A stretch of DNA of 64,000 bases from Bifidobacteriaceae bacterium (GCA_031270825.1 JAISXH010000059.1:28910-92909); one strand, 5' to 3'; shown: positions 49,958 through 59,943, numbered from the stretch's first letter. The notes: generated by a model not told the origin, from the sequence alone. Program-made: numbers and translations.

Positions 49958-51511
49958 ATGGGCATGGCTGACGATGACGGCGTCGGGGATGGGGTTGTGA
50001 CTGTGGGGGCGGTGTTCGCCGGCCCGGACGCGGACCCGGAGTGTTTCGCGTCTAGGAACCGGGGAGTGGTCGAGGCGGCGGTGGCCGACACGATCCGGGG
50101 CCTGGCCGGGAGCGGCGGGCGCCCGGCGGGCGCGCCGGTGGGCGACGGCCCGGCCGCGTGGTCGGACGCCGCCGAGGCGTGGGGCTCAGGGGTGTGGTCC
50201 GAGATCGCGGACCTGCGGGTGGCGGGGTTGGGCGCGGACGGCGGCGTGGTGTGGGTCGCCGCCGTGGTCGACGGGTCCAGGGATGTCCGCCTGTTGGCGG
50301 CCGCCGGCCAGGAGGAATTGTTGGGGATGGTCGCGGAGGCGTTGGACGAGGGGTTGGCGTCGAGGCGGGCCGGCGTTGACGCGGAGGCGTTCACGGCGGT
50401 GCACGGGCCGCCGCCGGGCCGCCTGGGCGCGTTGATTGCTTGGGTCGACGCCCACCAGCGGGCGCTCGGCCGCCCGGCGGTCACGTTCGGCGCCGTCCCG
50501 GTCGCCGCCGCGCCGCCCCCCGCCGGGGACGCCCCGGTGGCGGGGACCGGGCCGGCTGGTGGGACGGTGGTGGTGGAGATGCCGGCGGTGTGGGCCGACC
50601 TGTCGGGCTCCCCGGTGGCGGTCATGGTCTCGGAGGCGTTCCGGGAGGCCCCGGCCAGGGCCGGGTTCCCCGCCGGGCCGGACGGGGACGGGCTCTGGGA
50701 GGAGGAGATGGAGGCGTGGCGCGGCGAGTGTTTGGAGTTGGCGTCCGCGGTGGCGAACCTGCCCGATATCTTGGACCGCCTCGACCTGCTGGAGCACCAA
50801 AACAGCGTCCTGGCGCGCCGTCTCGCCGCCGACCCGCTCCCAGAACGGCCCCGAACCGCGGGCGGCTGGCGGGGTTTGGGGGCTTGGGTCGGCGAGTTCG
50901 TGTCGGCGGCCGCCCGCCGGGAGGAGGCTGTGGCGAGGTGGCGGGACGCGGTCCGCCAAACCCCGCAGACGGCCCTCGGGATGCGTGATCTGGTCGAGGA
51001 CCAGGCCCGCGCCTTGGCGGCCGCGCTCGCCGACCTGTCCGCCCCGGGCGGCGCCGGCGGCCGGTCGTTGGCGGAGCGGGGCCTCGACCGGGCGGGCCGG
51101 GACGAGGTGGCGCGCCTGTTCGCGTCCGGCCGGGCGGCGGTGGAGGTCGGCGGCTTCGCCGGTGCGGAGTTCGACTGCCGGGGAGGGGGTGGCCGGGCGT
51201 GGGAGCGGCTCGAACCGGGCTGGTATGAGGCGGCCGCTCTGGACGGCGCCGCCCCGGCCGCGGTGGTGGTGGGCCGCGACCCCCGCGGCGGCGGCGGTCT
51301 CGTGTCGGGGGCTTACAAGCTCGACACGGCCACGGTCGCGCTGCTCGCCCCCGTCCGGCGGCTCGCCGCCGACGCCGCCCGGAACACCGCCACAACCGAG
51401 GGGCCGCAGGCCCGGCCGCGGGCCGCCCGACCGGCGACGCTTGCCCCGCTGGACGTGTTCGGGCGGGCGCCGGACGCGTGTGGCCGCCAGGCCGGGGGGT
51501 TGGGGTTGTGA
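49958..51511 (+). CDS. Hypothetical mobile-element protein (paralogue A, C-terminal LAPLDVFG)
   Basis: Long ORF, ATG after ggggagaagggg; shares motifs with the next ORF. Confidence 0.6.
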   Translation: MGMADDDGVGDGVVTVGAVFAGPDADPECFASRNRGVVEAAVADTIRGLAGSGGRPAGAPVGDGPAAWSDAAEAWGSGVWSEIADLRVAGLGADGGVVWVAAVVDGSRDVRLLAAAGQEELLGMVAEALDEGLASRRAGVDAEAFTAVHGPPPGRLGALIAWVDAHQRALGRPAVTFGAVPVAAAPPPAGDAPVAGTGPAGGTVVVEMPAVWADLSGSPVAVMVSEAFREAPARAGFPAGPDGDGLWEEEMEAWRGECLELASAVANLPDILDRLDLLEHQNSVLARRLAADPLPERPRTAGGWRGLGAWVGEFVSAAARREEAVARWRDAVRQTPQTALGMRDLVEDQARALAAALADLSAPGGAGGRSLAERGLDRAGRDEVARLFASGRAAVEVGGFAGAEFDCRGGGGRAWERLEPGWYEAAALDGAAPAAVVVGRDPRGGGGLVSGAYKLDTATVALLAPVRRLAADAARNTATTEGPQARPRAARPATLAPLDVFGRAPDACGRQAGGLGL

Positions 51512-52278
51512 ACGGGGACCAGCTCCCCCAGGCTGGCCCGGATCGGCGGACAGGCCGCGGAGGGGACGGCGGCACGACGGCGTCCGGCGGCGCCGGGGAC
51601 GGTGGCGCGGATGTGGGCGCGCCGACCGGGGGCTCGGTGGTGTCGGTGGCGGTCGGGGCGGTGTTGAGGGAGGGATGGGATGGGCGGCTGCCCTCCGTGG
51701 TGTTGGCGGACCGGGACCGGGACCGGTTGGCGCGCCGCCTGGCCGACACGCTCGCCGAGGCCGCGGCCGGCTCGGGGGACCCCGAGTGGGAGGAGTTCTT
51801 GGCGGCCCGGCCTTTGCCCGGCCCGGGCGCCAGGCCCGCCGAGGTCGGGGCGTGGCTGGGGTTGGCGCGTTGGACCGGCGGGGCCGAGCTGGTCCGCGAC
51901 GAGGCGCTGGTCCCCGGGCTCGGTCCGGGCCCGGCGGTGTTGCGGGTCGCGGTCGTCCGCGACGGCGGCGGGGAGACCGCGCTGGTCCTCGCCGACACCG
52001 ACGAGCGGAGGCTGCGGCGGCGGGTCGCCGAGATCGCGTGGGGGACCTGGGCCGAGCGGACCGGCACAGGCGGCGCGCCCCCCCGCCCCGGCGCCGCGCC
52101 GACAGGGTTGACCGGGTTTGTCGCCGCAGCCGACCTGCCCGCCGCCCCGCTGCTCGCGTCCGCCGGGCACCAACCGGCGCCAATCGGCGCCCGGGCGGGC
52201 GGGGGCCGGTTGGCGCCGTTGGACGCGTTCGGGAACCGGCCCCACCAGCCCCCAAGTCCCCCCGCGCCCAGCCTCTGA
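51508..52278 (+). CDS. Hypothetical mobile-element protein (paralogue B, C-terminal LAPLDAFG)
   Basis: GTG start overlapping the upstream stop; C-terminus GRLAPLDAFGNRP. Confidence 0.6.
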   Translation: MNGDQLPQAGPDRRTGRGGDGGTTASGGAGDGGADVGAPTGGSVVSVAVGAVLREGWDGRLPSVVLADRDRDRLARRLADTLAEAAAGSGDPEWEEFLAARPLPGPGARPAEVGAWLGLARWTGGAELVRDEALVPGLGPGPAVLRVAVVRDGGGETALVLADTDERRLRRRVAEIAWGTWAERTGTGGAPPRPGAAPTGLTGFVAAADLPAAPLLASAGHQPAPIGARAGGGRLAPLDAFGNRPHQPPSPPAPSL

Positions 52279-52866
52279 GCGCCGGCCTGTCCCAACCCAG
52301 GTGCGGCGGGACAGGCCGGCGATGGGTTGGACGCCGCCACAAAGGGGGGAAGGCGCGCCCAAGCCAGGCGCGCCCCGGCTGGGCGTGTTCGTGCGCAAGG
52401 TGTTTCCCAGTTCGAGCACGTGGGCGCCGCCATTGTCAGTCAGCGTTGCCCGGTTCCCGCTTTCAGCGGACCCGGTTTCCTTTTCCAGCGCCGCCTCCCA
52501 GGGACGAGCCCCCGCCGAACCGGCGACCGGTCGGGCGCCGCCCGCGGCCCGCGGCGGACGTCGGAGGCGGCGTCGCCCGGCAGATGCCCGGGCTCCACGT
52601 CTCCGCGCTCCGTCTTCCCCGAGTTGCCGCCAGCCTTGACGGCTCCGTCCCGCCGGCCGCGGGTGGGAGGCCGGCGGCTGGCGGCGCCCGGCGCCCGGCG
52701 TGGCCGGGATGCCGCTGGCGGGAGGGCCGCGGGCGGCGCCGCCACCGCGGTCCGCGGCGTTCTCGGCGCCGTCGCGTGGCGCGGCGGGTTGGCAGTCGCG
52801 GCACCCGCCCCGGGGCGGGTCTGGTCCCGCCGGTGGGCGCGGGTGTGGGCCGCGCACCTGGGGGGC

Positions 52867-54072
52867 GTGAGCGAATCAGACAGCCCAAGGGCGGGCGGAG
52901 GCGGGTTCTTGATACCTGCCCAGCCGGTCGGCGGCATCCAGACCGGCGGGGGGTTCCGCGCCGACGTGGGGGACGTGGCCGCGTTGGAGGACTCGATCCG
53001 CCGCCTCGGGCTGCTCAGCCCCGTGGTCGTCACCCCCGGCCTGGCGTTGGTGTCCGGGGCCAGGCGGCTCGCCGCGGTTGCGCGGCTCGGCTGGGAGGCG
53101 GTGCCGGCGTGGGTCGCGGAGGGCGTCTCGGACCGGTTGAGCCAAGTGTTGGCGGCCCGCGACATTGACGGGCTGCGCAAAGCCCTCACCCCGATAGAGC
53201 AGGCCGAGCTGTACGCCGAACTGGAGGAACTGCTCGCCGCCGAGGCCCGCCGCCGCAAACAAGCCACCCAATACAAACCCGGCCACCCCGCCGCCCACGC
53301 CGCGGCCGGCGCGCCCGGGACGCCCCCCGACCCGCGGACGCCGGCGCCGGGTCCTGGTCCCGGTGATTCACCGGGACCAGCCGAACCGGCCAGCGGCAGG
53401 CGCGTCCCCGCTGACGGCGGCCCCGCCCGCCCTGGGCCGGGCGTCATGGCCCCGCCTGCGGGGAGGGTCGGCGGGCCGGGTCCGGGCGAGGCCCGGGTCG
53501 AGGCGGCCAAACGGGTGACGGGCCGGGACTCGCATCAACGGTTGGAGCGGATCAACGAGTTGCGGGCGATCGCCGCCGACCCTCTGGAAGACGCGCTGGT
53601 GCGGGAGGCAGCCGCCGACGCCCTGGTCGAGTTGAACCAGGACGGGAGGGTCGACCCCCGCTGGCAGAGGGTCAAACTCGCCCAAGCGTTGGCCGGGCTG
53701 CGCCGCGCCGCCCAAGACCCCAGCGTCCCCGACCAGGCGCGCGCCGCCGCTGGGGCCGCGATCCAGGACGTGTCTGGGCAGCCGGGGGTGCCGGAGGCGT
53801 TGCGGGAGGTCAGACGGGCCGCCGCCGAGGTCGCCCGCCTTCGCGGGGCCGCCCCCGGGCCGGGGCGGCCCGCCTCGGACCCGGAAGCGGCGGGCCGCCG
53901 CCAGGTCCGCCAACTGGTGGAGGCGTTGCGCCGCGAGCACGGCTGGTGGGACCGGTCCGACCCCGCCTTGTTCGGGCGGCTCGCCGACCAAGACCAATGG
54001 GCGGTCCTGACCACCCACGTGGCCGGGGCGGCCCAGTTCCTCGACCGGGCCGCCGCCGCCCGCCAACCATGA
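52867..54072 (+). CDS. ParB-like nuclease-domain protein
   Basis: ADVGDVAALEDSIRRLGLLSPVVVTPGLALVSGARRLAAVARLGWEAVPAWV ParB N-terminal domain. Confidence 0.75.
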   Translation: MSESDSPRAGGGGFLIPAQPVGGIQTGGGFRADVGDVAALEDSIRRLGLLSPVVVTPGLALVSGARRLAAVARLGWEAVPAWVAEGVSDRLSQVLAARDIDGLRKALTPIEQAELYAELEELLAAEARRRKQATQYKPGHPAAHAAAGAPGTPPDPRTPAPGPGPGDSPGPAEPASGRRVPADGGPARPGPGVMAPPAGRVGGPGPGEARVEAAKRVTGRDSHQRLERINELRAIAADPLEDALVREAAADALVELNQDGRVDPRWQRVKLAQALAGLRRAAQDPSVPDQARAAAGAAIQDVSGQPGVPEALREVRRAAAEVARLRGAAPGPGRPASDPEAAGRRQVRQLVEALRREHGWWDRSDPALFGRLADQDQWAVLTTHVAGAAQFLDRAAAARQP

Positions 54073-54199
54073 CCGAGTCCACCCGTGGCGCGGCGGCCCG
54101 CGCCACGTCCCGCGACGACAGGCCCCGCCCCCCGCGGGGCGCAGACCAGGAACCATCGGGGCGCCGTTGGAGGCGCTTGAACCAGAAAGGAACCACAAG

Positions 54200-57100
54200 A
54201 TGACACCACGACACTCCACCTCCCAACCGGAGGCCGCCGCCTCCCGGCGCGGCCAGCCACTCGGATGGCGCCGGTCGAGGCTGGTCCGCTGCCTCCTGGC
54301 CGCGGTGCTCGCGCTGGCGACCGGGGCGGCGGGCACGCTGCCCGCGTCGGCCGCGGACTATGTCACCGGGGAGTGGGGTTACTGGCAGGGGATGCGCACG
54401 TTCTGGGGCAACATGACCGTGCAGGGGACATATGGGTTGTGCGTCGACCCGGGCGCGGAGCCCCCGGACACGCTCAACCCCGCCCACGCCACCCAAGTGT
54501 GCGGGACCGTCACCAACGGGGTGGCGGACAAGACCGCCCAGACCGGGTGGCTGTTGGGCCGCCACCTCCACGACACCGACACCCAAACTCTTGTGTCGCT
54601 TTCGCAGTTCGCCAGGGCCGGGTACCACACCGGGATCCCCGTCACCTACCCCGCCCGGTACAACGAGTTGGCGGCGGAGGCCGCCCACGCCGGCCCGAAA
54701 GACGCCTACGTGGAGGTGGACCTCGCGGCGGGGAAGGTCTGGTTCGGGTTGGTACGCGCCGGGGAGGCCGCCCAGATCACGTCGGGGGCGCTGCCCCGCG
54801 GCTCCGCTCACCACACTCCCGGTTTCACGGCTGTGATCACGTTGACGACCGCGAACGCGAGCTTCGCGGGCGGCGCGAAAACCGTCACCGTGACGACGGG
54901 GGCGGCGGCCGGGGCCGTCGCGTTCACGACGTCGCATGACTTGATAGCGGACGAGAAGGTCGCCGCGACCGTCACCGTGAAAGGGGCGCCGGGGATCTGT
55001 CTCACGCTGTATGAGGAGGGCTCCTACCAGCGGGTAATCACACCCGTCCCCCCGAAAGACCTGGCCGGGGCGCACACCGCGACCCAGGCGAAAACCGTCT
55101 GGCAGCCGAAGCTCACAACCGAGGTCACCACGCCGATAGTCGAACCCGACGGGACGGTCACAGACAAGGTGAGGGCGGAGGCCGTGGGCGGCTCGCAGTG
55201 GCCGGTCAAACAATGGGCGGACCCGGGCCAGACCAAACCGGGAACCTATCACCCGTTCACCGCCGCGGGCCAACTGGTGTGGTCCCCGACCCCGGCCACC
55301 GCGTCGAAGACCCTGCCCGCCGGGTCGAAGGTCCTCCCCGGGAAGGCCACGGCTGTGTTGGCCGGGCCGGGTGTGTGGACGGCCGCGACAGTCTCGCTGC
55401 CCGCGGACGCGGGGTCGGGGTTCTACTCGCTGAGGTGGTGTTTGGACAAGGCGGACCAAGGCGGGAACGCGAAGTTCCTGCCGGACGGGGGACCGTTCTG
55501 CGACGACTACCACGCCGCCACCGAGCGGTTCACGGTCCCGATGCGGATCGCCGTCTCCACGCGAGCCCCCGCCAGCGTGGTCCAGAAGGGGGACCCGGCG
55601 GACGACACCGTCACCCTGTCCCTGCCCGGTGCCGCCGACCAGTGGCTCCCCGGCCTGGACGGGAAACCCCTGACTGTGACGGCCCACGGCACCCTCTACG
55701 GGTCCAGCGTCCCGTTCGCGGAGCAGGCGGGGGCGCCCGAAGACGCGGAAGTGTTGGGCGAGGCCGACGTCGACGTCGCCTTGCCGACCAGCGGCCGCGA
55801 GCCGGTCACCGTCAAAGCCCCGGCCGGGTTCGACCTGAAGGGCTCCACCCATTGGACGTGGGTGTGGGAGGTCCGCCGCGCCGACCAGGCCCAGCGGGTC
55901 GCGGAAATGGTCGCCGCGGACGCCAAAGACACGTTCGGCAAACCCGCCGAGTCCGGGCACGCCCCCATGACCCTGGCTGTCACCACCAAGCTCCCCGACC
56001 AGCACCAGCCGAAAGGCGAACCCCCAGACGACACCATCACCGTGTCGCTCCCAAACCCAGACGACCAGTGGATCGCCCGCGCCGACGGGAAACCCGCCGT
56101 CCTCAAAGCCAAAGGCGTGTTCTACGCGGGGTCGGCGTCATCGTTCACGATCAGCGCGGACCCGCCCCCAGACGCGAGAAAGCTGGGGGAGGCGACCGTG
56201 GACATCACCCTGCCGACGTCGGGGAGGGAACCGGTCACGGTGGCGGCCCCGGCGGGGTTCACGGTCCCGACGTCGCAGTATGGGACCTGGGTGTGGGAGA
56301 TCCGTCGCGCCGACCAGGCCCCGCAGGTGGCGGCGCTGTTCGACAACGACCCGAGGGACCGGTTCGGGCAGCGCCTGGAGACCCACGCCACCCAGATGGA
56401 ACTCAAGATCCGCTCCCAGGTCTACGAGGCGGCGGTCCCGGAGCCGAAGGGGGACGGGCTGGTGGAGGTGTGCGACCGGGTGTGGGTCGAGCACACCGAC
56501 CCAGCCGACCTGTGGCTCAACCAGTGGGGCACGAACCGGCCGGCGCGGGTCCGGGTCGACGGGGAGTTGCGGCACGCTGCCGTGCCGGGCCCGGCGACCG
56601 AGGTGGTGGACGATGGCGTGCCCGCGGTCGCGGACTGGGCGTTGACGTTCGAGGCCGCCGGGGAGGCCAACGCCCAGACCGTCTGCCACCAGGTCGCCCA
56701 CGGCGCCTACGGGGCGTATGGGTTCACCTGGCGGATCGAGTTGGGCCGGCAACCCGAAGCCACCAAGGACTTATTGTCGAAGGGGGCGGTGAGCGCGTTG
56801 TGGCTGCTGGAGGAGACGACCATGGTCCGCCGCGTCCCGGTCGTCCACACCGCCGCCACCAGTTGGACCGCGACCAACAACGGCGCCGGGGAAGTGTTCT
56901 TGACGGACGAGATCTGGCAGACGGGATGGCCCGACGGCCCCGAAGACAGCGGCATCCACGGCGCGGTCGGGCACGGGGACTGGGCGGGATATGGGCCGTG
57001 GGAGGCGGACGGGAAGGTGATCCGGGTCGAGTTGTGGCGGATCGAGGGCGACATCACCCCCGAATCATGCTCGGCTGAGAACCCCGCCGCCAGGCTGGTC

Positions 57101-58324
57101 GCGGTGAACGAAGCCGTCTCCGCCGCGAACACGTGGGACGGCGCGAACCGGGTGTCGGGGTCGAGGTTCAAAGCTGACGGCGGGGACGCCACATACACGT
57201 TCGTCGTCACCTGGCCGGGGGACGCGAGGACCGAGCCGTACCGGTCGGTCTGCGGGGAGGCGTCGGAGACCATCACCGTCAACCGGCAGGCCCCCGAGTT
57301 CGCCACCCGCCTCCTGGTCGCGCCCACCCAGGGCGGCCCGACGGATTCCCAACCATTCACCGCTAACGGCGGCCCCGCCCAAGCCGGGCCGGGCGCGGAA
57401 CTGGTGGACGTCCTCCAGGCCGTGTTCCCAGACCAGGGCTCCCGCCGCGCGGACATGAGGGGGTGGGAGGCGACGTGGGAGTTCCACCACCAACCCCTCC
57501 CCGACGGCGGCCAGCCGCCGGCGGTCGTCGAGGACGACGCGGGCGAGGCGGTGTTCGAGGGGGCGGTGTGCTCCCCGGACAACTTGTTCGCCGCTGTCGG
57601 CCCGATCCCGGTCGAGGCCGCCGGGGAGCACCACTCCCCGCCGGTGACCGCGCCCGACGCCCCGGGGATGGTCTACGCGGTCGAGACGGTCCGCGACCAG
57701 GTCGGGGAGGTGGTCCGCAGAGGGGCCTGCGGGGTCGTCGCGGAGTCCGCCATCATCACCACGCCGCCCGCGCCGGGGATCACAACCACCGCGCCAGAAC
57801 GCGCCACCGTCGGCGAGGTCGTCACCGACCTGGCGGAACTGACCGGGCCGTTCCCCGAGGGCACGGTCGTCGAGTTCTGGTATCAGGCGACATCGTTCAC
57901 CGACCCCGGCGCCGCGCCCGAGGATCTCGCCTGCGAGCCGCCCGACCCCGACGACATGGAAGGCGCCGTCCGGATCGGGGCGGTCACCCTCGACCACCCG
58001 ATCCCCGTCGGCGAAACGGAGGAGTTGTCGTCCCCGGAGTTCACGGTCACGGAGCCGGGCTGCACTTGGATCAAGGAGATCGCCTACCGACCAGGGGACG
58101 GCCCCGACCGGGAGATCATGACAGAGGGCCGGTTCGACGCGCTCAACGAGCGCACCATCTGGGAGGCGCCGCCGCCGCCGTCGAGCCCGCCGTCCACGCC
58201 GCCGGGACTGCCCCGCACGGGCGCGGACGTGTGGGTGTGGGGTGGGGCGGCCCTGGGGGCCGTGGCCGCGGGGATCGCCGCGGTCGTGGTAGGGCGGCGG
58301 CGGCGCTCCGACCTGTGGGGATGA
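54200..58324 (+). CDS. Large secreted LPXTG-anchored surface protein
   Basis: Signal peptide LVRCLLAAVLALATGAAGTLPASA; C-terminal LPRTG + hydrophobic span + RRRR; repeated about 115-aa domains. Confidence 0.85.
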   Translation: MTPRHSTSQPEAAASRRGQPLGWRRSRLVRCLLAAVLALATGAAGTLPASAADYVTGEWGYWQGMRTFWGNMTVQGTYGLCVDPGAEPPDTLNPAHATQVCGTVTNGVADKTAQTGWLLGRHLHDTDTQTLVSLSQFARAGYHTGIPVTYPARYNELAAEAAHAGPKDAYVEVDLAAGKVWFGLVRAGEAAQITSGALPRGSAHHTPGFTAVITLTTANASFAGGAKTVTVTTGAAAGAVAFTTSHDLIADEKVAATVTVKGAPGICLTLYEEGSYQRVITPVPPKDLAGAHTATQAKTVWQPKLTTEVTTPIVEPDGTVTDKVRAEAVGGSQWPVKQWADPGQTKPGTYHPFTAAGQLVWSPTPATASKTLPAGSKVLPGKATAVLAGPGVWTAATVSLPADAGSGFYSLRWCLDKADQGGNAKFLPDGGPFCDDYHAATERFTVPMRIAVSTRAPASVVQKGDPADDTVTLSLPGAADQWLPGLDGKPLTVTAHGTLYGSSVPFAEQAGAPEDAEVLGEADVDVALPTSGREPVTVKAPAGFDLKGSTHWTWVWEVRRADQAQRVAEMVAADAKDTFGKPAESGHAPMTLAVTTKLPDQHQPKGEPPDDTITVSLPNPDDQWIARADGKPAVLKAKGVFYAGSASSFTISADPPPDARKLGEATVDITLPTSGREPVTVAAPAGFTVPTSQYGTWVWEIRRADQAPQVAALFDNDPRDRFGQRLETHATQMELKIRSQVYEAAVPEPKGDGLVEVCDRVWVEHTDPADLWLNQWGTNRPARVRVDGELRHAAVPGPATEVVDDGVPAVADWALTFEAAGEANAQTVCHQVAHGAYGAYGFTWRIELGRQPEATKDLLSKGAVSALWLLEETTMVRRVPVVHTAATSWTATNNGAGEVFLTDEIWQTGWPDGPEDSGIHGAVGHGDWAGYGPWEADGKVIRVELWRIEGDITPESCSAENPAARLVAVNEAVSAANTWDGANRVSGSRFKADGGDATYTFVVTWPGDARTEPYRSVCGEASETITVNRQAPEFATRLLVAPTQGGPTDSQPFTANGGPAQAGPGAELVDVLQAVFPDQGSRRADMRGWEATWEFHHQPLPDGGQPPAVVEDDAGEAVFEGAVCSPDNLFAAVGPIPVEAAGEHHSPPVTAPDAPGMVYAVETVRDQVGEVVRRGACGVVAESAIITTPPAPGITTTAPERATVGEVVTDLAELTGPFPEGTVVEFWYQATSFTDPGAAPEDLACEPPDPDDMEGAVRIGAVTLDHPIPVGETEELSSPEFTVTEPGCTWIKEIAYRPGDGPDREIMTEGRFDALNERTIWEAPPPPSSPPSTPPGLPRTGADVWVWGGAALGAVAAGIAAVVVGRRRRSDLWG

Positions 58325-58481
58325 CTGGGCGGGCCGGGGCGGCTGGGCGATCCCAGTCGCCCCGGTCGTCCCCACGGGAGGCGGCGCCGCCCGGAGGATC
58401 CGGTGGCCGAGGTGGCCGCCCGTGTCAGACGCGCCGCCGGGCATCCAGGTCGGCTCGCGCCGCGGATGCCCGGCGGGTGAC

Positions 58482-59114
58482 TCAGGCGGGCGGCGCGGGC
58501 GCGTCCCATTTCGCTGGCCGGCGGTACTCCCAGGGGCCGTCGCGGACGACGTCGGGGAGTTGGGCTTGGCGGATCTTGGCTTGGCCGATGGCGAACGACG
58601 CGGGCGCCGCGGCCTGGATCCGTTTCGACACCCGTCCTGGCGGGAACGCGCCTGTCAGGCGGACTCTGGGCCGGTTGGCTTGGACGATCTGGATCGCTGG
58701 GAGGTAGTCGGCGTCCCCGGAGACGATCAGCGCCTCGTCCATGCGGCCCGTCAGCGCGTCGGCGACCAGTTGGGCGGCGATGTGCACGTCGGTCTCCTTC
58801 TCCTCGTAGACGATGCGTTTGTTGCCGCGGTGCTCGCACAGGTGGGAGCGGCGCTGGTAGCGCCCGAAGTGGACCGCGAGCGGGCCGCCGGCCGCGTGGA
58901 GCGCTTTGAGGTAGGTCTGCTGGCGGGACTGCGCGTCGGGGCCCTCGACGGTGATCGCCGTGTAATAGTTGACGGCGACCAGGGCGCTCGCGGGCCGCAG
59001 CGAGCGGACCAGGCCGACCACGTCGAGCCACAACCAGCGGTGTCCCATCGCCTGGCGCAGCCCGTGGTACAAATTCAACCCGTCGACATAAGCGATCACC
59101 CGTTGGTCCGGCAT
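58482..59114 (-). CDS. NYN (LabA/PIN-like) domain protein
   Basis: VIAYVDGLNLYHGLRQA; YEEKETDVHIAAQLVADALTGRMDEALIVSGDADYLPAI. Confidence 0.85.
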   Translation of the reverse strand: MPDQRVIAYVDGLNLYHGLRQAMGHRWLWLDVVGLVRSLRPASALVAVNYYTAITVEGPDAQSRQQTYLKALHAAGGPLAVHFGRYQRRSHLCEHRGNKRIVYEEKETDVHIAAQLVADALTGRMDEALIVSGDADYLPAIQIVQANRPRVRLTGAFPPGRVSKRIQAAAPASFAIGQAKIRQAQLPDVVRDGPWEYRRPAKWDAPAPPA

Positions 59115-59209
59115 GTGGGGCCTCCCATCCCGTTCGGGGCCGGTCCCGCTTTGGCCGGCCGGTCGCGCGCCGCCCCGCGTTGGGCGCGTCGGGGTGGTAG
59201 TCTAGCGGC

Positions 59210-59272
59210 ATCAACACCACGTTCGAGAGAGCGTGGCCCGACGGCCCCCGGCAGCGGGGGCCGTTTTTTCTT
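59210..59272 (+). ncRNA. Candidate two-hairpin small RNA ending in an intrinsic terminator
   Basis: TAGTCT at 59198-59203; CCACGTTC-GAGA-GAGCGTGG hairpin with GNRA tetraloop at 59217-59236; terminator with T tract; no plus-strand CDS directly upstream. Confidence 0.45.
59241..59272 (+). terminator. Rho-independent terminator
   Basis: ACGGCCCCC-ggcagc-GGGGGCCGT followed by TTTTTCTT. Confidence 0.85.
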
Positions 59273-59661
59273 GCCCGCCACACCGCCCCCGGGAACGGTC
59301 CTCCAGGCGCGGTCCGCGGTCCTGGGGCGGCGATCCCCGGAGGCTGACCGTGGCGCACAGCAGCGAATCGGTTCGGGATGCCGCTGAGCGGGAGGCGGAG
59401 GGAACCATGGCGTGCTGTTCGGCTGGGACTCGTCCGGCGCTCTGGGACGCCGGTGGGCTGTCTTGGGCGTGGTGGCGCGCCGGGCCCGTGCCCCGACCAG
59501 CGTGGGCTCGCGCGACAGCGCGGGCCGCGGTTCCCGCGCGGTGGGAGGCAGGCCAGGGAGGGGGACCGAGACCAAGCAGGTCCGCCGGCTCTCACTGTGT
59601 GGGCCCAGGGGGATACGGCCGCGACCGCCTCGCGCGCGTCGCCGCGGGCGTCAGGCGGGGG

Positions 59662-59943
59662 TCACATGCCCAATGCCGCCCGGTAGTCCTTGAACGACCG
59701 GTAGGACTGGGCGTGGATGTCCCCGGAGGCGATCTGGTCGGCTTCCCCCAGCGCCGCCCCGGTCACCCGGTTCGGAGTCTCACGGGAGGCGGGGTCGAAT
59801 GGGAGCCTCTGGGCGCGGACCGATTCGGCCAGGAACAGGCGCACGGCGGTGGCGGTGTCCATCCCCAGGCCAGCGAACAGCTCGTCGGCGGCTTGCTTGA
59901 CGTCCTCGTCCACCCGCACTTGGAGCAGCGTGGCGCTCATCAT
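59662..59943 (-). CDS. RelB/DinJ-family antitoxin-like protein
   Basis: LLQVRVDEDVKQAADELFAGLGMDTATAVRLFLAESVRAQRLPF. Confidence 0.75.
   Translation of the reverse strand: MMSATLLQVRVDEDVKQAADELFAGLGMDTATAVRLFLAESVRAQRLPFDPASRETPNRVTGAALGEADQIASGDIHAQSYRSFKDYRAALGM

Noticed and set aside
50186-52857. Very long antisense ORFs (718, 603 and 514 aa) over the mobile-element genes
   Set aside because: Low-complexity R/P/G-rich translations typical of stop-poor high-GC DNA
52327-52866. N-terminal extension of the ParB-like ORF
   Set aside because: The open frame upstream of GTG 52867 is R/G/A-rich without protein-like pattern; GTG 52867 with ggggggc upstream is more plausible
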